Assembly: GCF_001888165.1 (NCBI RefSeq)
Contig: NZ_CP015455.1
Location: 1,234,001-1,298,000 of the forward strand
Reading direction: 5' to 3'
DNA from: Syntrophotalea acetylenica
GTDB lineage: Bacteria; Desulfobacterota; Desulfuromonadia; Desulfuromonadales; Syntrophotaleaceae
DNA: 64,000 nt
In this document: positions 37,451 to 47,482 of the stretch, piece after piece
Layout: each line of letters opens with the position of its first letter
Numbering within the stretch: the stretch's first letter is position 1
Program-made: the position numbers and the translations under genes
The notes under the pieces: generated by a model
What the model was told of the DNA's origin: nothing
The model's input: only the letters and a program-made list of their open reading frames with translations
The model's database searches: none

Positions 37451-39088
37451 ATGGGGTGCCAGCAGATAAAGCTTCTGGACCTGATTGAAAAGGACGTTCT
37501 TGAGGAAATTGTCAGGGATTTCACCGAGGCAACGCGGGTGGCGTCGGTGCTGGTCGATCTCGATGGCCAACCGATTACCCGTGAGCATAATTTTTCGCGG
37601 CTGTGCAAGGACTATTGCCGATCGACGCCGGAGGGGCGGGCGCGCTGCTATGCCAGCGACCGTTTTGGGGGCGAGGAAGGCCGGAAGATCGGCAAGCCTT
37701 TCATCTACAAGTGTCTGAACGCCGGCCTGATGGACAGCGCCACGCCGATCATCGTCGAAGGCTATCATGTAGCCACTTTGGTCATGGGGCAGGTGCTGAC
37801 GCGACCGTTGTCCATTCAGGAGGCCCTCGATGCCGCCAAGCGCATCGGCGTCGAGGATGTGGCGGGTTATCTGAGGGCGTTGCATGAAGTGCCGGTCATG
37901 AGTTACCAGCGCCTGCAGTCCGTAGTCAAACTCATGTGCACCATCGCCAAGACCATCAGTTCGCTGGCGATCCAGAAATACCTCTCTCAAAGGGCCTACC
38001 AGCAAAACCTGCACAACATCATCAACAGTGTTTCCGATTCCATCATCTCAACGGATCCGGATGGTATTGTGACCGTGATCAACAAGGCCACGGTTGCGAT
38101 GTTCGGTCGGGAGGCATCGACGGTTGTCGGCCGGCCGATCTTTGATCTATTCGCTTGTCCCGATGCGTTCCGCGAGTACCTGAGCTGCAAGAAGCAGCAG
38201 CAACCCTATGAAATTCCGCCGGTCTTTGAAGTAATGAAACCCGACGGCCAGATATTCTATACCCACGCATCCTGCCAGGAACTTTTCCTCTCGACGCGGG
38301 AAACGATGGGATACGTTACGGTGTTACGCGACGTTACCCGGGAAAAAAAGATCGAAAAAATGAAAGAGGATCTCATCGGCATGCTGACCCACGACATGGG
38401 CAATCCGATTCTTTCCATTCAGCGGGTGCTGGAGTTGATGTTGGACCGCCACCTTGGCACCCTCAATAACCGGGGCGAGGACCTGGTATCCCTGGCCCTG
38501 AATTCGACCCACAAGCTTTCCGGCATGGTTTCAAACTTTCTGGATATTTTTCTGGATGAATGTGCCGGGCTGAATTTGTGCCAGGTGCCGGGGGATATGG
38601 ATTCGACCCTCATGGAGAGCATCCGACAGGTCGGTTTTTCCGCCGGCGACAAGAAAATCAGGATCCATTTCGAACCGGGGCGGGGCGGCATGCAGATGGC
38701 TGCGGATTGGGCCCGGCTTCAGCGCACCTGTGTGAATCTTCTGGAAAATGCCATTCGTTTCAGTCCCGTCGGAGGCAGCATAGCTCTTACCTGCGAACCC
38801 TGTCGCGATGAACGGGACCGGAGCGCCATTCTGGTCACCATTGATGATCAGGGCAAAGGCATTGACAGGGAAAAACAGGAACTGATTTTTCAGAAATTCT
38901 ATACCACGACCGTTCAGGGCGGGAATGAGCGCCGCGGGGTAGGGTTGGGGCTTACATTCAGCAAGCTGGTCGTCGAAGCCCATGGAGGCAGGATCTGGGT
39001 CGAATCACCTTACCTGGACGGGGCGGGAAAGCAGGTGACGGGATGCAGGTTTCGTTTCCTGGTTCCCATTGCCTGTGACACACGATAA
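37451..39088 (+). CDS. PocR-domain PAS sensor histidine kinase
   Basis: 545 residues, no membrane segment. Residues about 7-170 form a PocR ligand-binding domain (LVDLDGQPITREHNFSRLC, CKDYCRS, ARCYASD, YKCLNAGLMD). It is followed by a PAS domain (IINSVSDSIISTDPDGIVTV), a HisKA dimerisation helix with phospho-acceptor His in LTHDMGNPILS, and an HATPase domain with N-box LLENAIRFSP and G-boxes DDQGKGI and GVGLGLTF. The PocR domain is named after the propanediol-utilisation regulator, so a diol-like ligand is reasonable beside a diol dehydratase (inference). ATG 37451 has GGAGG upstream. The response regulator follows 23 bases later. Confidence 0.9.
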   Translation: MGCQQIKLLDLIEKDVLEEIVRDFTEATRVASVLVDLDGQPITREHNFSRLCKDYCRSTPEGRARCYASDRFGGEEGRKIGKPFIYKCLNAGLMDSATPIIVEGYHVATLVMGQVLTRPLSIQEALDAAKRIGVEDVAGYLRALHEVPVMSYQRLQSVVKLMCTIAKTISSLAIQKYLSQRAYQQNLHNIINSVSDSIISTDPDGIVTVINKATVAMFGREASTVVGRPIFDLFACPDAFREYLSCKKQQQPYEIPPVFEVMKPDGQIFYTHASCQELFLSTRETMGYVTVLRDVTREKKIEKMKEDLIGMLTHDMGNPILSIQRVLELMLDRHLGTLNNRGEDLVSLALNSTHKLSGMVSNFLDIFLDECAGLNLCQVPGDMDSTLMESIRQVGFSAGDKKIRIHFEPGRGGMQMAADWARLQRTCVNLLENAIRFSPVGGSIALTCEPCRDERDRSAILVTIDDQGKGIDREKQELIFQKFYTTTVQGGNERRGVGLGLTFSKLVVEAHGGRIWVESPYLDGAGKQVTGCRFRFLVPIACDTR

Positions 39089-39111
39089 ACGGTGTCCAAC
39101 TTGGAGGATTT

Positions 39112-39762
39112 ATGAGCGAGGAACGTCCGGTAACCGTCTTTATCGCCGACGATCATCCGATTCTACGCATCGGCCTGAGCATGTACCTCGAATCGCAAAA
39201 GAGCATCCGCATCGTCGGCGAAGCCGATAACGGTTTCGACGCGGTCAACGCCATCACCCAGAATCCTCCCGATGTGGTGCTGATGGATATAGACATGCCG
39301 GGTCTTTCCGGAATTGAAGCCATCCGGGTACTGCGCAAGACCCTGCCGGATCTCAAAATCATCGTGCTTTCAACCTATACCAAAAAAGACTATGTCCAGG
39401 AAGCCATGAGCGAAGGCGCCAACGGCTATGTGGCCAAAAACACTAAAATTGACGAACTTATCAAAATTATAGAGGATTTCGCTTCGGGCAGGGAGTGCAT
39501 GTCGCCCTATCTGCTGAATCTCGCCATCAAATGGCGCCGGCCTGCGGACGGCTCTGACGGCGATGCCGAGCACAATCTGACCCGGACCGAGATCCGCGTG
39601 CTGAAAAATATCGCCGAAGGCAAAACCAACAACGAAATAGCCCAGATTCACTTCGTCAGCATCGAAACCATCAAAACCCACGTCCAAAGAATCTTCAAGA
39701 AACTTGAAGTGAGCAATCGCATGGAAGCCGTGGCGGTCGCGCGCAAGAAAAATATCATCTGA
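39112..39762 (+). CDS. NarL/FixJ-family response regulator
   Basis: 216 residues. Receiver domain with acidic pocket (IADDHP), phospho-acceptor Asp in VVLMDIDMPG, Thr/Ser switch in VLSTYTKKDY and Lys in YVAKN. The C-terminal LuxR helix-turn-helix is LTRTEIRVLKNIAEGKTNNE followed by IETIKTHVQRIFKKL. GGAGG lies before the ATG. Paired with the PocR kinase; likely targets are the glycyl radical enzyme promoter and its own operon. Confidence 0.93.
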   Translation: MSEERPVTVFIADDHPILRIGLSMYLESQKSIRIVGEADNGFDAVNAITQNPPDVVLMDIDMPGLSGIEAIRVLRKTLPDLKIIVLSTYTKKDYVQEAMSEGANGYVAKNTKIDELIKIIEDFASGRECMSPYLLNLAIKWRRPADGSDGDAEHNLTRTEIRVLKNIAEGKTNNEIAQIHFVSIETIKTHVQRIFKKLEVSNRMEAVAVARKKNII

Positions 39763-40226
39763 GGGTGCCGCCAGCATTTCCCTTCTCCGATGGGAGCCAT
39801 GCTTAAAGGTTCAGTCTGTAACCGGCCCGTGTCTTTGCGCGAAATTTAGTAACATGGTACCGTAACAAATGTGTTTACCATTGTTCAGCCATGAATTCCC
39901 GGTATTTTTTTTATTTTGTTTTATAGGTGCTTACATAGTGAAAATTGAATCACTTTCCTGTTTTGTTGAAGGGGAATTTTGATAACAACAGGTTGGGCAA
40001 TGGTGGCGGGACCATGCCCAGGCAGCCGGGATCGCTGGAGCAGGCGGGTCGGGTGCCTGCAAGCCATCCATTTGATTGCATGTGATGATTCAGTTTTCTG
40101 CCGGCATGATTCAAAATCATATTTCATGTTCCAAAAAAAGTATGAAAAAAATCGGATATCATTGAGAAAATTAGCGTAGATATTAAAGTTTTTTCGCGAA
40201 ATTTGACATTTTTCCGGAAAAGTATT
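39763..40226 (+). other. Long AT-rich leader before ablA with stem-loops
   Basis: 464 bases without a gene. A structured block at about 39990-40070 contains GGGCA(A)TGGT...ACCATGCCC and GCAGGC...GCCTGC stems, followed by an AT-rich stretch up to the ablA start. I could not match it to a known riboswitch class. Confidence 0.45.
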
Positions 40227-41576
40227 ATGTTAACAAAGATATACACATACGAAAGGAGAAGAAAAATTTATTCAAAAATACAAAAACAGATCGCCAGTAA
40301 ATTTGGAAATGATGAGACATTTGCGAAACATTGGGAGGATTGGCGTTGGCATATCAAACACACAATCAGGGACATTGAAACATTTGAACGTATAACCGGT
40401 ATCGTATTCGACGATGAATTTCGTCGGGACGTTTCGTTGACCCTCGATAAATTCCCTCTCGCCATTACACCTTATTACCTGTCTCTTATCGATCGGGAAG
40501 ATTACCGAAATGACCCCGTTTTTATCCAGTCGTTTCCGGTTCCGCAGGAACTGGAAGTCGATCCCCGGGAGATGGCGGACCCGCTCGATGAAGACAAGGA
40601 CAGTCCTGTTCCCGGCATCACGCACCGATATCCCGATCGTGTCCTGTTTCATATCAGCAATCTGTGCGCTATGTATTGCCGGCATTGCACGCGCAAGCGC
40701 AAGGTGGGGGATCAGGATTCCATTCCCGGGCGGGAAGCGATCATGCAGGGCATCGAATATATCGCCAATACCCCGCAGGTGCGCGACGTGCTGCTGTCGG
40801 GCGGCGACCCGCTGATGCTTTCGGACGACTATCTGGACTGGATTCTGACCGAACTGTGTCGCATTCCCCATGTCGAGGTGGTTAGGATCGGTACCCGCAT
40901 ACCGGTTGTGCTGCCCTACCGTATTACCGACAAGCTGGTCGCCATGTTGCGCAAGCATCAGCCGCTCTGGATCAACACCCACTTCAACCATCCGCGCGAG
41001 ATGACCTCTTCGTCAAAGCGCGCTTTGCGCAAGCTGGCCGATGCAGGTTTCCCTCTTGGTAATCAGACCGTGCTGCTGGCCGGAGTCAACGATTGCCCTC
41101 GCATCATCAAGGAGTTGGTACATCGGCTGGTGGAAAACCGGGTACGTCCCTACTATCTGTATCAGTGCGACCTTTCCGAAGGGTTGACCCATTTTCGCAC
41201 TCCCGTCGGCAAGGGTATCGAAATCATGGAGGGCCTCATCGGCCACACCAGCGGCTTCTCGATACCGACCTATGTCATCGATGCGCCGGGCGGTGGCGGC
41301 AAGATTCCCCTGAATCCCAATTATCTGATCTCCCTGTCGACCAACAAGGTGGTGTTGCGCAACTACGAAGGGGTTATCACAACCTATCAGGAGCCCAACA
41401 GTTACGAGCCGATTTTCTGCGACCGCCAATGTGCCGAGTGCCACCTGCAACTTAAACTCAAGGGGGCCGACGAATGCCAGGCTACGGGCATTGTGAAGCT
41501 GTTGGCGGATCATGACGATACCATCTCCCTGACCCCGGAAGACAACGAGCGGATGGTGAGGAGGGGCGATGACTGA
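40227..41576 (+). CDS. ablA: Lysine 2,3-aminomutase
   Basis: 449 residues from ATG 40227. Radical SAM site CAMYCRHC (about residues 148-155) followed by TRKRKVG, the aminomutase signature. The PLP lysine lies in [16 protein letters not shown] and Cys ligands for structural zinc in CDRQCAECH. It converts L-lysine to L-beta-lysine. The acetyltransferase gene overlaps it by eight bases, so here the product feeds N-epsilon-acetyl-beta-lysine, a compatible solute, rather than lysine fermentation. AAGGAG at 40254 lies inside the frame and has no start after it, so the upstream ATG is kept. Confidence 0.95.
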   Translation: MLTKIYTYERRRKIYSKIQKQIASKFGNDETFAKHWEDWRWHIKHTIRDIETFERITGIVFDDEFRRDVSLTLDKFPLAITPYYLSLIDREDYRNDPVFIQSFPVPQELEVDPREMADPLDEDKDSPVPGITHRYPDRVLFHISNLCAMYCRHCTRKRKVGDQDSIPGREAIMQGIEYIANTPQVRDVLLSGGDPLMLSDDYLDWILTELCRIPHVEVVRIGTRIPVVLPYRITDKLVAMLRKHQPLWINTHFNHPREMTSSSKRALRKLADAGFPLGNQTVLLAGVNDCPRIIKELVHRLVENRVRPYYLYQCDLSEGLTHFRTPVGKGIEIMEGLIGHTSGFSIPTYVIDAPGGGGKIPLNPNYLISLSTNKVVLRNYEGVITTYQEPNSYEPIFCDRQCAECHLQLKLKGADECQATGIVKLLADHDDTISLTPEDNERMVRRGDD

Positions 41577-42408
41577 TCGTATGGAAAAGATAGGTGACTC
41601 CCTGATTCAGCACGGTGCCAACAGTGAGCGTATCTACCTGATGAAGACCGCCTCCGACGATTGTCCGGAAATCGTTGAGCGGCTTGATGTCATGGCCCGG
41701 CGCGAGGGCTATTCCAAGATTTTTGCCAAGATTCCCGCCGGCATCAGCAAGCCGTTTCTGGAAAACGGCTACTGCGCCGAAGCGCGTATTCCAAAGCTGT
41801 TTCATGGTCGGGAAGAAGGGTTGCTGCTGGGCAAGTTCCTGCAGCGGGAACGTCGTGTCGAACGCAAGCCTGAGCTGGTTGAGAAGGTGTTGGAAGCAGC
41901 CCGGGCCAAGTCCGGGCCCGTTGATGGCAGCACCGTGCTGCCCGAAGGTTTTGAACTGCGCCGGCTCGGCGAAGGGCAGGTCGGCGCGGCGGCCGCCTTG
42001 TACCGCGAGGTGTTTGCCAGTTACCCATTCCCCATTCACGATCCGGCTTATCTGCTCGAAACCATGCGGGATCATATCCGCTATTTCGGTATCTGGCGTG
42101 GTGACCGCCTGGTTGCCTTGGCTTCAGCGGAGAAGGACTGTCAGGCACGACATGCCGAGATGACCGATTTTGCGACCTTGCCCGCTCACCGCGGACAGGG
42201 TTTCGCGCGGATATTGCTGGCCCGCATGGAGGAAGCCATGCGCGAAGACGGTATCCATACGGTCTTTACCATCGCCAGGGCCTATAGCTATGGCATGAAT
42301 ATCACTTTCTCCAGTTCCGGTTATCTTTTCGGCGGTACCCTGCGTAACAATACCCAGATCTGCGGACGCCAGGAAAGCATGAATGTGTGGCACAAAGCGC
42401 TGAACTGA
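41569..42408 (+). CDS. ablB: Beta-lysine N6-acetyltransferase
   Basis: 279 residues. The C-terminal half is a GNAT acetyltransferase domain: [20 protein letters not shown], then [20 protein letters not shown] with the acetyl-CoA loop (R/Q-x-x-G-x-A as RGQGFA). The N-terminal 110 residues are the family-specific domain of AblB. It acetylates L-beta-lysine to N-epsilon-acetyl-beta-lysine, an osmolyte made at high salt. Coupled with ablA by an eight-base overlap. Confidence 0.93.
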   Translation: MTDRMEKIGDSLIQHGANSERIYLMKTASDDCPEIVERLDVMARREGYSKIFAKIPAGISKPFLENGYCAEARIPKLFHGREEGLLLGKFLQRERRVERKPELVEKVLEAARAKSGPVDGSTVLPEGFELRRLGEGQVGAAAALYREVFASYPFPIHDPAYLLETMRDHIRYFGIWRGDRLVALASAEKDCQARHAEMTDFATLPAHRGQGFARILLARMEEAMREDGIHTVFTIARAYSYGMNITFSSSGYLFGGTLRNNTQICGRQESMNVWHKALN

Positions 42409-42475
42409 CGCGAGTTTGCGACAGGGGTGGCGAGGGCAGGGCTTTTTATCCCACATCCTCTATGAAAACCATGTC

Positions 42476-42504
42476 GTATCCATCCGGATATTCCGGATGG
42501 ATAC
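42476..42504 (+). repeat. Palindromic repeat, perfect copy
   Basis: Perfect 13-bp arms GTATCCATCCGGA / TCCGGATGGATAC with TAT spacer. The 20 bases before it (TATGAAAACCATGTC) also resemble the flank of the palindrome in the 177-bp repeats. Confidence 0.9.
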
Positions 42505-42549
42505 GGACTGAGTCTGGCTGACGGTGCTTTGTTTAGGCCGTCTTTTGTG

Positions 42550-42578
42550 TTGAAAAAAAGTCCGGCCCATGCTAGAAG
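42550..42578 (+). promoter_or_regulatory. Promoter of the tRNA-Pro/tRNA-Arg unit
   Basis: TTGAAA, 17 bases, TAGAAG, ending 12 bases before the tRNA-Pro 5' end. A sigma-70 pattern in the expected place. Confidence 0.6.
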
Positions 42579-42590
42579 TGTCGTTCTTGT

Positions 42591-42667
<77 letters not shown>

Positions 42668-42671
42668 TGTT

Positions 42672-42748
42672 GCGCCAGTAGCTCAGCTGGATAGAGCATG
42701 TGACTTCTAATCACAGGGTCGAGGGTTCGAGTCCTTCCTGGCGCGCCA
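42672..42748 (+). tRNA. tRNA-Arg (TCT)
   Basis: Cloverleaf with encoded CCA: acceptor GCGCCAG/CTGGCGC, D stem GCTC/GAGC, anticodon stem TGTGA/TCACA with loop CTTCTAA (anticodon TCT), T loop TTCGAGT. Four bases after tRNA-Pro, so one transcript. Confidence 0.97.
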
Positions 42749-42755
42749 GTGAGTT

Positions 42756-42792
42756 AAAGGGTTGGCATACAAGGCCAGCCCTTTTGTTTTTT
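42756..42792 (+). terminator. Rho-independent terminator of the tRNA unit
   Basis: AAAGGGTTGGC and GCCAGCCCTTT pair over 11 bases (one G-T), loop ATACAA, followed by TGTTTTTTT. Confidence 0.85.
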
Positions 42793-43058
42793 TGCATAGT
42801 TTCAGGACCCATTCAGTGGCCGCCGGCAACCCGGCGTACCCGCACAGGATGTACCGTTTCGGGTAAGGCAAGAACTGCGAAAAGCCGCGCCCGGGCCTGA
42901 CTTGCACACCCTATCAAGGGCTACGGGAAAGATTGCCTGTCCGCCGTTGAGGTTGCGGTGTTGCGTCGGCATTGCGACAAGCAAGCCGCATCGTATATAC
43001 TTTATTGTCGCCAGATGGTGCTGCGGCGCCAGCAACGGCAATCAGCGGAGGGATCCTT

Positions 43059-43757
43059 TTGTGCGAAGAAAAACCTGATATTTTATTGGAAAGGACTATC
43101 GATTATACGTTCGGCGACCCGTCGCTGCTTATCGAAGCCCTGACCCATAAATCCTTCAGTAACGAACAGAATGATCGCGGTGTTCCGGATAACGAGCGTC
43201 TTGAGTTTCTTGGTGATGTGGTTTTGGGGCTGGTCGTCAGCCATTACGTGTTTCGGACTTTTCCGCATCTTCCGGAAGGAGAGTTGACCCGGATCCGTTC
43301 CGAAGTCGTCAGCGAAAAAGGTCTGGCAGTGATTGGCAAAGCCATCTCGCTTGGTGACTTCATGCGCCTTGGCAAAGGTGAGGAGCGCAGTGGCGGCCGT
43401 CTTAAAAGCAGCCTGATCGCCAATGCCATGGAGGCACTGATAGGCGCCATTTTTTGCGACGGTGGCTTCGAACAGGCCTGCCGGGTGGTCGAGGCGCTGG
43501 TTGTGGAGCATATTCAGCGGGCGGCGCGGCGCAAGGCGGGTGTCGATTACAAAACCCGTCTCCAGGAGCGTCTCCAGGCACGGTTTGGCGAGGTGCCCCA
43601 ATATGTGCTTGTGCATGCCGACGGCCCGCCCCATCAGCGTTCCTATACGGTAGAAGCGCGCTTTCGGGAATCCTGTATCGGGCGGGGCGAGGGGCGCAGC
43701 AAGAAGGCGGCAGAGCAGGCCGCCGCCAGACAGGCATTGGAACAGCCGGAAAAGTAA
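43059..43757 (+). CDS. rnc: Ribonuclease III
   Basis: 232 residues from TTG 43059, chosen because GGAGGG (43047-43052) lies six bases upstream and the length then matches the family. The catalytic signature NERLEFLGDVVLG and the second acidic cluster ANAMEALIGAIF form the RNase III domain. A double-stranded RNA-binding domain follows (DYKTRLQERLQ to KKAAEQAAARQAL). It processes rRNA precursors and cleaves structured RNA. It heads an rnc - radical SAM - era order in which rnc and era are commonly close. Confidence 0.95.
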   Translation: MCEEKPDILLERTIDYTFGDPSLLIEALTHKSFSNEQNDRGVPDNERLEFLGDVVLGLVVSHYVFRTFPHLPEGELTRIRSEVVSEKGLAVIGKAISLGDFMRLGKGEERSGGRLKSSLIANAMEALIGAIFCDGGFEQACRVVEALVVEHIQRAARRKAGVDYKTRLQERLQARFGEVPQYVLVHADGPPHQRSYTVEARFRESCIGRGEGRSKKAAEQAAARQALEQPEK

Positions 43758-43863
43758 CTTTCGTCGATGCCGGTGGAGCAGGGCTCTGACGGCGGTTTTT
43801 TCTGCTTGTCGGGCGTCCATCCCGGCGAATCTTTTTGTAATGAAACATCGATGCCGGTAGCTT

Positions 43864-44910
43864 ATGGTTGTCTTTCCGTTTTTCATTCCTCATTGCGGTT
43901 GTGCACAACGTTGCGTCTTCTGTCAGCAAAACCGGATCACCAGCGTGGAAACGGCCCCCTCACCTGCGGAGGTGGCAAGATGTCTCGAAGTCATGCTGCC
44001 GGAGCGTGGTGTGGGCGAAGTGGCTTTTTACGGTGGCAGCTTCACCATGCTCGATCCTTGTTTGCAGGAGGCTTACCTTGCCGGCGTTGTTCCTTTTGTG
44101 CGTGCCGGGCGGGTGGCCGGCATTCGGGTATCGACCCGGCCTGACGGATGCGACAATGAGCGGGTTGCGCGGTTGCGGGCCTTTAACGTCACAACGGTCG
44201 AACTGGGCTGTCAGTCTTTCAGCGACGCGGTGCTGCGTAAAGCGCGCCGTGGCCATGACGCAAGTGCCGCGGGCGAATCGGTAATGAGGTTACGTAACGC
44301 TGGCCTGCGCGTCGGACTGCAGCTGATGCCCGGCCTGCCCGGCGGTGATGGTGATGAAGCGCGGCGTTCTCTGGCCAGGGCTCTGGATCTGGAACCGGAT
44401 TTTCTGCGTCTCTACCCTGCGGTGGTACTGGCCGGGACCGGGCTGGCACAGGCCTGGCGCAGAGGCGATTATGTTCCTCTTGACCTTGACGATGCCGTAG
44501 AGCTTTGCGCTGAACTGCTATGGCATTGTCACGATCAGGGTGTCCCTGTTATCCGCCTTGGCCTGCAGTCTTCCCCTGAACTGGATCGAGGCTCGACGGT
44601 TCTGGCCGGCCCCTATCATCCGGCGTTCGGCCAACTGGTGCGTTCCAGGCTGTGGCGTCGTGCCCTCGAGTCGACGGCTACCGCCTCCGGAGGTCGGCGG
44701 GCTAAGGTAGATTTTGCAGACCTGAGTGACGCAATGGGTCACCGTCGAACAAATCTCGACTACCTGTCGAGACGCTTCGGGCATTTTGAAATCGTTTCTT
44801 CCGGCCATCAGGTTCGCCAGTGTTTCGTTTTGGCCGGGTGCCGCCATGACATGATGTCGCAGGCCCGTTATTTGCAACCTTTACCACCAACGACGGACGA
44901 CCACTCATGA
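43864..44910 (+). CDS. Elp3-like radical SAM protein
   Basis: 348 residues. The radical SAM cysteines are CGCAQRCVFC (CxxxCxxC within), followed by FYGGSFTML and STRPD, as in the Elp3/coproporphyrinogen-dehydrogenase-like group. Unlike Elp3 it has no acetyltransferase domain; the C-terminal 100 residues carry a short extension with SGHQVRQ. Located between rnc and era. The substrate is unknown; a tRNA or RNA modification role is suggested by family and neighbours only. Confidence 0.75.
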   Translation: MVVFPFFIPHCGCAQRCVFCQQNRITSVETAPSPAEVARCLEVMLPERGVGEVAFYGGSFTMLDPCLQEAYLAGVVPFVRAGRVAGIRVSTRPDGCDNERVARLRAFNVTTVELGCQSFSDAVLRKARRGHDASAAGESVMRLRNAGLRVGLQLMPGLPGGDGDEARRSLARALDLEPDFLRLYPAVVLAGTGLAQAWRRGDYVPLDLDDAVELCAELLWHCHDQGVPVIRLGLQSSPELDRGSTVLAGPYHPAFGQLVRSRLWRRALESTATASGGRRAKVDFADLSDAMGHRRTNLDYLSRRFGHFEIVSSGHQVRQCFVLAGCRHDMMSQARYLQPLPPTTDDHS

Positions 44911-44945
44911 GATGTTGTTCGCGTATGCCGGGAGATTGACAGACC

Positions 44946-45857
44946 TTGAATAACCATCAACCGTCCGATAAAGGATTCCGCTCGGGTTTCGTTGCCATCA
45001 TGGGCCGGCCCAATGTCGGCAAGTCCACCCTTCTCAATGCGGTGCTGGGGCAAAAAATCGCCATCACCTCCAATAAGCCGCAAACCACCCGCAACCGTAT
45101 CCTGGGTATCTGCAATCGTCCGGATGCGCAGATACTTTTTCTGGACACGCCGGGGGTTCACAAGGCCAAGGGGATGCTCAACCGCTATATGGTGGAGCAG
45201 GCCCTGAGCGCCTGCGGCGATGTGGATGTCGCACTTGTTCTGGTTGAAGCCACCGATCCATTGGGTGGCGGGGACGATTTTGTGCTGGAACAGGTATCGC
45301 GCAGCAAGGTCCCGGTGATCCTGGTGATCAACAAGGTTGACCTGGTACCCCGGTTGAAACTGCTGCCGCTGATCGAAGCCTATGCCTCCAGGTTCGATTT
45401 TCGTGAAATTATTCCGGTCTCGGCGCTTGCGGGAGAGGGCACCGATGACCTGGTCCGCGCCCTGGTCAAGTATCTGCCGGAGGGGCCTCGTTATTACGCG
45501 GAAGACATGATTACCGATCTGCCCGAGCGTTTTATCGCCGCGGAAATGATTCGCGAACAGATTCTCAAACAGACCCACGACGAGATACCTCACGGGGTGG
45601 CCGTGGAAATTGATGCCTTTGAGGAAAAGCCCGAAAAGAATCTGGTTGTTATCGAAGCTTGCATTTATGTATCGCGGGAAGGTCACAAAAAAATCGTGTT
45701 GGGCCGGCACGGAGAAAAAATCAGATCCATCGGCAAGGCGGCCCGTTTCGATATCGAACGTATGTTGGGGACCCGGGTGTTTCTCGATTTGCTGGTCAAG
45801 GTGGAGAAAAACTGGACGGAGGAACGGCGGCAGCTCAAGCGTTTCGGATATGAATAA
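44946..45857 (+). CDS. era: GTPase Era
   Basis: 303 residues, TTG start at 44946. GTPase motifs GRPNVGKST (G1), the switch region KPQTTR (G2), LDTPGVH (G3) and NKVD (G4), then a KH domain at the C-terminus (VIEACIYVSREGHKKIVLG, GxxGxxI as GEKIRSIGKAA). It assists maturation of the 30S subunit by binding the 16S rRNA 3' end. Confidence 0.97.
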   Translation: MNNHQPSDKGFRSGFVAIMGRPNVGKSTLLNAVLGQKIAITSNKPQTTRNRILGICNRPDAQILFLDTPGVHKAKGMLNRYMVEQALSACGDVDVALVLVEATDPLGGGDDFVLEQVSRSKVPVILVINKVDLVPRLKLLPLIEAYASRFDFREIIPVSALAGEGTDDLVRALVKYLPEGPRYYAEDMITDLPERFIAAEMIREQILKQTHDEIPHGVAVEIDAFEEKPEKNLVVIEACIYVSREGHKKIVLGRHGEKIRSIGKAARFDIERMLGTRVFLDLLVKVEKNWTEERRQLKRFGYE

Positions 45858-46076
45858 AACCGGCAATCTTCCACTTTTTCTTTTGTTGCGGATAATACTT
45901 ATGCAGATGTCGCAAAAACTCGCCACCTGCGGCACTGCTACAATTGCCTCGCTGCTTCGATCTGCGCAAGTACGTCTCATTGCTTGACAATCGCGCTCCC
46001 TGCGGCTGGGGTTTTTTGCTTGGCCATCGGATTTAGGATTTTTTGCAAAAGCATCATTTTTTGATAGGTAAAAACC

Positions 46077-47396
46077 ATGTCAGTTGTTGCTATCGTCGGG
46101 CGCCCCAATGTCGGAAAATCGACCCTGTTCAACCGGATTCTCGGAACACGTCGCGCCATTGTCGAGGATTTTCCCGGAGTGACGCGAGACCGGAACTATG
46201 CCAGGATAACCCGTTACGGAACACCCTTTGTGCTTATCGACACCGGCGGGTTCGAACCTGCCAGCGAAGACCACCTGCTGGCGCAGATGCGCGAACAGTC
46301 CCGACTGGCCATCGAGGAAGCCGATGTGATACTGTTTGTGGTCGACGCCAGGCAGGGCTTGACTCCCTCGGATGAAGATGTGGCGGCGATGTTGCGCCGC
46401 AGCGAAAAACCGGTGTTGTATGTGGTGAACAAGGTGGATGGTTTTTCGCAGGAGGCTGCCGCGGGTGAATTTTTCGCCCTTGGCGGTGACCGGCTTTTCA
46501 GCGTTTCCGCCGAGCATGGTCGCGGCATGGACGATCTGATCGAGGCCCTGCTGGAGGCTTTGCCGGCGTCTGCGAAAAACGATGCTCTTGCCGAGGATGA
46601 AACCCGTCTGGCGGTGATTGGTCGGCCCAATGTCGGCAAGTCGTCTCTTATCAATCGCATGATCGGTGCCGAGCGCCTGGTGGCGAATCCGACGGCGGGC
46701 ACGACGCGTGACAGCATCGATACGCCATTTGCCTACAATAAAAAACGCTACGTGTTGATTGACACAGCCGGCATCCGCCGCAAGGGGCGCGTGCAGGAAA
46801 AACTCGAAAAATACAGTGTCATCCAGTCGCTCAAAGCCATGGAGCGAGCCCATGTGGTGCTGGTGGTGCTCGATGCCGAGGAGGGGGTGACGGATCAGGA
46901 CCTCACGGTGGCCGGTTACGCGCTGGAGCGAGGCAGGGCGGTGATTCTGGTGGTGAATAAATGGGACCTGGTGGAAAAAGATCAGGGAACCATGAAGAAG
47001 TTCACTGAAAATGTGCGCCGCGCCTTTAAATTTCTGCCTTTTGCCCCTATTGTTTTCGTTTCCGCACTGAGTGGGCAGCGTGTCTCCAAAATCATGGGCG
47101 AAGTGGAAAGAGTGTCTGTCGAATTCAATCGTCAGGTGCCGACCTCGGCACTCAACAAGGTGCTTGAGGAAGCGGTTATTTCCCACGCACCGCCGATGGT
47201 GCAGGGCAAACGCCTCAAGTTCTACTACATGACCCAAACCGGCGTACGCCCGCCATCCTTTGTCGTTTTTGGCAACCATGCCGCGGGGGTTCACTTCTCC
47301 TACGAGAGATACCTGGCCAACAAGCTGCGCGAAGCCTTTGGTTTTAATGGTTGCCCCATCCGTTTGACATTCAGGAACAGAGGTGGCCGAGAATAG
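46077..47396 (+). CDS. der: Ribosome-associated GTPase Der (EngA)
   Basis: 439 residues with two GTPase domains in tandem: [16 protein letters not shown] and NKVD in the first; [16 protein letters not shown] and NKWD in the second, followed by a KH-like domain. Required for 50S assembly. It lies 220 bases after era; the gap holds only a weak GC hairpin followed by T6 (about 46000-46018). Confidence 0.97.
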   Translation: MSVVAIVGRPNVGKSTLFNRILGTRRAIVEDFPGVTRDRNYARITRYGTPFVLIDTGGFEPASEDHLLAQMREQSRLAIEEADVILFVVDARQGLTPSDEDVAAMLRRSEKPVLYVVNKVDGFSQEAAAGEFFALGGDRLFSVSAEHGRGMDDLIEALLEALPASAKNDALAEDETRLAVIGRPNVGKSSLINRMIGAERLVANPTAGTTRDSIDTPFAYNKKRYVLIDTAGIRRKGRVQEKLEKYSVIQSLKAMERAHVVLVVLDAEEGVTDQDLTVAGYALERGRAVILVVNKWDLVEKDQGTMKKFTENVRRAFKFLPFAPIVFVSALSGQRVSKIMGEVERVSVEFNRQVPTSALNKVLEEAVISHAPPMVQGKRLKFYYMTQTGVRPPSFVVFGNHAAGVHFSYERYLANKLREAFGFNGCPIRLTFRNRGGRE

Positions 47397-47482
47397 GTTT
47401 TGGTTTTGCGACACCATCGGGTTACCGGGCCATATTCCGGATACACTACAAAACAAGAGTATTCAAAAGAGGCGGGGCAGGC

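Noticed and set aside
39980-40070. Possible c-di-GMP/cGAMP (GEMM) or ydaO-type riboswitch before ablA
   Set aside because: Conserved core sequences of these classes are not present; only generic stems are seen.
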